Assembly (NCBI GenBank): GCA_013215905.1
Contig: JABSQI010000093.1
Span: 1-6,782 of the forward strand
DNA from: Legionellales bacterium
GTDB taxonomy: Bacteria; Pseudomonadota; Gammaproteobacteria; PIVX01
Reading direction: 5' to 3'
DNA: 6,782 bases
Below the pieces are notes generated by a model. The model saw nothing but the letters and a program-made list of their open reading frames with translations. It was not told the origin of the DNA and ran no database searches. Shown piece after piece: positions 5,411-6,782 of the stretch. The position numbers and the translations under genes were made by a program. The first letter of the stretch is position 1, and the number at the start of each line of letters is the position of its first letter.

Positions 5411-5439
5411 AATATACTGCAACATGCTTACATGCACAA
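5411..5439 (-). promoter_or_regulatory. Candidate promoter of the LuxR-transporter operon
   Basis: On the minus strand, TTGTGC (5434-5439) and TATATT (5411-5416, 5/6 to TATAAT) are 17 bp apart and about 35-60 bp before the start codon. The spacer carries a direct repeat, GCATGT-AA-GCATGT (5422-5435), one turn of DNA short of overlapping both hexamers. This is a plausible activator or repressor site. The -35 is weak, as expected for an activator-dependent promoter. Confidence 0.4.
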
Positions 5440-5584
5440 TACTTACTTAAGCAATAATTACCCTATTTCAAATAAACCTTTGAGTTAATAGAAAATTATA
5501 TTTTTAAAAAATATGGCTATTTTTTAGCTGTAGAATTATTTTTTTGCAATTGATAAAATCCAGAACTATTTAACAAGTATTTTT

Positions 5585-5667
5585 TACTGTATTTTTAAAC
5601 GCCTATATTCTTGCTTTTGCAAGCCTAAAAAGGCAAACTGAATGGATTGTCAAAACAAAATACAGTA
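5585..5667. repeat. 11-bp inverted repeat enclosing small hairpins
   Basis: TACTGTATTTT (5585-5595) and its exact complement AAAATACAGTA (5657-5667) are 61 bp apart. The interval contains two mutually overlapping small hairpins (5610-5634), so a transcript could fold into a branched structure. Its position about 110-190 bp beyond the winged-helix stop would allow a 3' processing or termination element. It could also be a pair of protein half-sites. Confidence 0.5.
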
Positions 5668-5778
5668 TATTTTACTTAAGTTAGTTTTCCTGCTATATTT
5701 GAAATACCCCATGGATGATATATTAAGCAAGGAAGCTTTCCATATAAAACCGACGTATTTGTTGGTATTCTATTCCAT

Positions 5779-6774
5779 TCAGTTAATTCCAAAATCAAAA
5801 TCTTCATCTTTAGAATATATTTTATTCTTAGCGATATTTAATCTGTGCTGAATCGTCATCGGCTTACCTGTTTTGTATGACACTTTATTCAAAGAACCAT
5901 TTAAAACCTGCTGCATTAACCCTCTCTCATATTTTTTAGCTTGAGCCTTATCTCCCTGAGCCTGATACAAACAACAGTCTTTGATGGCTTCTATCTGTTT
6001 AACGGTGAATTTTTGCAAACTATCAGAAATATCATTCTTTTTAGGTTTATGCTTTAAAATAGCTAATTGCCTCTCTAATTCATGCTTTTGTGGTGTAAGC
6101 TTATCAATATCACGATAGATTTTTAAAATCTGATCTGAGCTTTTATCTTTCGTCTGGTTGTAAAGAGATTGAATGGTTGTCTCTAAACTAGTAATATCAC
6201 TTACAAGCTTATTTTCTTGCTCTACAGTATCTACAGAAGATTGACTTGAATCATCATCAATAAAAAATGAATCAACAACAACAGATTTTTCTTTGGGTGA
6301 GTTAGATTTAGGGTTACTCGTATCCTGCTTAGTGTTGTTAGTATTATATATATTATTATATATAGTAGAAGACGCATTTTTGCGGAGACCCTCTACTCTT
6401 TTTTGCGTAGGGATAGTATCAGAAATTGTGCCACATTTTTTGATTTTGATAGCTTCCACCCTCTTTCTATCTGGCGTATCTTCAATGTCATTGATCACAT
6501 CTTCAGGAAAATTAATGTAGATAGTAGACGCTCCCCCAATATTTCTATCTCGAATGATATATTTTGACTTTTCAAGCTCTGCTAATAATTTTGAAACAGC
6601 ATTAATATTTTTTGGCTTTTCAGCAGTTCCAAGTTCATATGCGATCTGCTTTCTTGATATTCTGGTAGACCAATTATTCGAAAATGTGGCTTCATCATAC
6701 AACAACCTAAAACATTCCTTAGCCCCACTGGAGATCTTACCAAAAGGTGGGGTAAAGCCCCTGACTTTAGGCAT
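5779..6774 (-). CDS. Winged-helix/coiled-coil protein, 5' end replaced by IS left end
   Basis: 331 aa from the ATG at 6774, but residues 1-11 (MPKVRGFTPPF) are encoded by insertion-sequence DNA. The native gene starts at about residue 13 (KISSGAKECF). By comparison with the homologue at 1-386 it has lost about 36 native residues. The frame stays open to the right edge, and no ribosome site is visible in the 8 bases before the ATG. Domains: winged helix-turn-helix (14-92, core ISRKQIAYELGT and NAVSKLLAELEKSKYIIRDR, wing TIYINFP); basic and Asn/Thr-rich linker (102-165, YNNIYNTNNTK); acidic Ser-rich stretch (166-182); coiled coil (184-245); basic C-terminal domain (254-318); acidic end DEDFDFGIN. 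The layout recalls phage or plasmid replisome-organiser proteins, but no family is firmly recognised. The DNA-binding core is intact, so it may still function if expressed from the element. Confidence 0.75.
   Translation of the reverse strand: MPKVRGFTPPFGKISSGAKECFRLLYDEATFSNNWSTRISRKQIAYELGTAEKPKNINAVSKLLAELEKSKYIIRDRNIGGASTIYINFPEDVINDIEDTPDRKRVEAIKIKKCGTISDTIPTQKRVEGLRKNASSTIYNNIYNTNNTKQDTSNPKSNSPKEKSVVVDSFFIDDDSSQSSVDTVEQENKLVSDITSLETTIQSLYNQTKDKSSDQILKIYRDIDKLTPQKHELERQLAILKHKPKKNDISDSLQKFTVKQIEAIKDCCLYQAQGDKAQAKKYERGLMQQVLNGSLNKVSYKTGKPMTIQHRLNIAKNKIYSKDEDFDFGIN
6461..6740. repeat. Right copy of the 280-bp direct repeat
   Basis: Ungapped partner of 1-280, about 54 mismatches by hand count. 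It encodes the winged helix of the gene at 5779-6774 and ends exactly at the TTAC (6737-6740) bordering the insertion sequence. Same orientation as the left copy, with 6460 bp between equivalent bases. Confidence 0.9.
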
Positions 6775-6782
6775 GGGGATAT
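6741..6782 (+). mobile_element. Left end of an IS200/IS605-family (IS608-like) insertion sequence
   Basis: All the left-end hallmarks of IS608 are visible. TTAC (6737-6740) is the cleavage/target tetranucleotide immediately 5' of the element. AAAG (6754-6757) is the guide sequence at the foot of the hairpin. The imperfect hairpin has arms CCCC (6758-6761) and GGGG (6775-6778), inner pairs T-A, G-C and C-G, a bulged T (6774) next to the GGGG, and a TTTA loop. In this family the Y1 transposase TnpA moves single-stranded DNA and inserts 3' of the tetranucleotide without target duplication. Only 42 bp are in the window. tnpA, tnpB and the right end would lie beyond the right edge. The boundary is confirmed because similarity to 1-280 stops exactly here. 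Confidence 0.85.

Larger units (their letters stand above)
5379..5778. other. 400-bp AT-rich intergenic region
   Basis: There is no convincing gene. It holds the candidate promoter (5411-5439) and an all-AT hairpin, AAAAAATA-tggc-TATTTTTT (5506-5525), that could act as a weak terminator in either direction. It also holds small overlapping hairpins CTTGC/GCAAG (5610-5623) and GCCT/AGGC (5623-5634), and the 11-bp inverted repeat 5585-5667. No strong terminator was seen directly after the stop at 5779. Confidence 0.6.

Noticed and set aside
5585..5667. LexA (SOS) boxes suggested by TACTGTA and TACAGTA
   Set aside because: Neither arm has the CTGT-N8-ACAG spacing. They are separate half-sites 61 bp apart.
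5642..5851. Plus-strand frame of 69 codons in the 5.4-5.8 kb spacer
   Set aside because: Only a distant AGG precedes the ATG. The 3' third is antisense to the winged-helix gene end, and composition is not protein-like. Not fully excluded.
6335..6365. AT-rich near-palindromic tract resembling an origin or binding site
   Set aside because: It encodes the Asn/Ile/Tyr-rich linker of the winged-helix protein, and simple TA repetition explains its symmetry.
6293..6520. Plus-strand frame of 75 codons opposite the winged-helix/coiled-coil gene
   Set aside because: Antisense shadow. Its hydrophobic look comes from the complement of the Asn/Thr-rich linker.
1..6782. tRNA, rRNA or known riboswitch
   Set aside because: No TTCRA-type T-loop with cloverleaf, rRNA segment or recognisable riboswitch core was found by reading both strands.

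Overview
The window is visibly AT-rich and gene-dense, and every convincing gene lies on the minus strand. A Fis-family protein, two LuxR-type regulators and a sodium:solute symporter, in a low-GC background with repeated accessory genes, suggest an intracellular-type gammaproteobacterium. Legionellales (Legionella/Coxiella/Rickettsiella-like) is my best guess. That is an inference from gene style; no rRNA or species marker is present. The island could be chromosomal or plasmid-borne.

Layout, left to right. (1) 1-763: a two-gene operon in which a small winged-helix protein (383-763) is coupled by an ATGA overlap to a second winged-helix gene that runs off the left edge (1-386). (2) 764-1108: a structured control region with two TTACGTAA palindromes around a plus-strand promoter-like sequence, two consecutive hairpins, and a strong UUCG-loop terminator at 1035-1062. 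(3) 1109-2697: a Fis-family gene, a weakly supported ORF and a LuxR-family regulator, read in that order. (4) 2698-2850: clustered palindromes. (5) 2850-5378: a second LuxR-family regulator, paralogous to the first, translationally coupled to an SSS-family transporter, then a small hypothetical ORF. (6) 5379-5778: non-coding, with a likely promoter and an inverted repeat. (7) 5779-6774: a longer homologue of the winged-helix gene at 1-386. Its 5' end is replaced at 6740/6741 by the left end of an IS608-like IS200/IS605 element that continues past the right edge.

How it may work together (inference): each LuxR-type protein joins a PAS-like sensory N-terminus to a GerE/LuxR DNA-binding domain, and one is co-translated with a transporter, so a nutrient-sensing and uptake unit is plausible. 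The Fis-like protein may set broader expression of the block. The cassette lies between two same-orientation copies of a winged-helix gene that are about 81% identical over 280 bp with no net indel. The segment could therefore have arisen by duplication or be able to recombine out. The clearest mobile-DNA evidence is the IS608-like end, whose junction falls immediately 3' of TTAC. The homologous uninterrupted TTAC is visible in the other gene copy.
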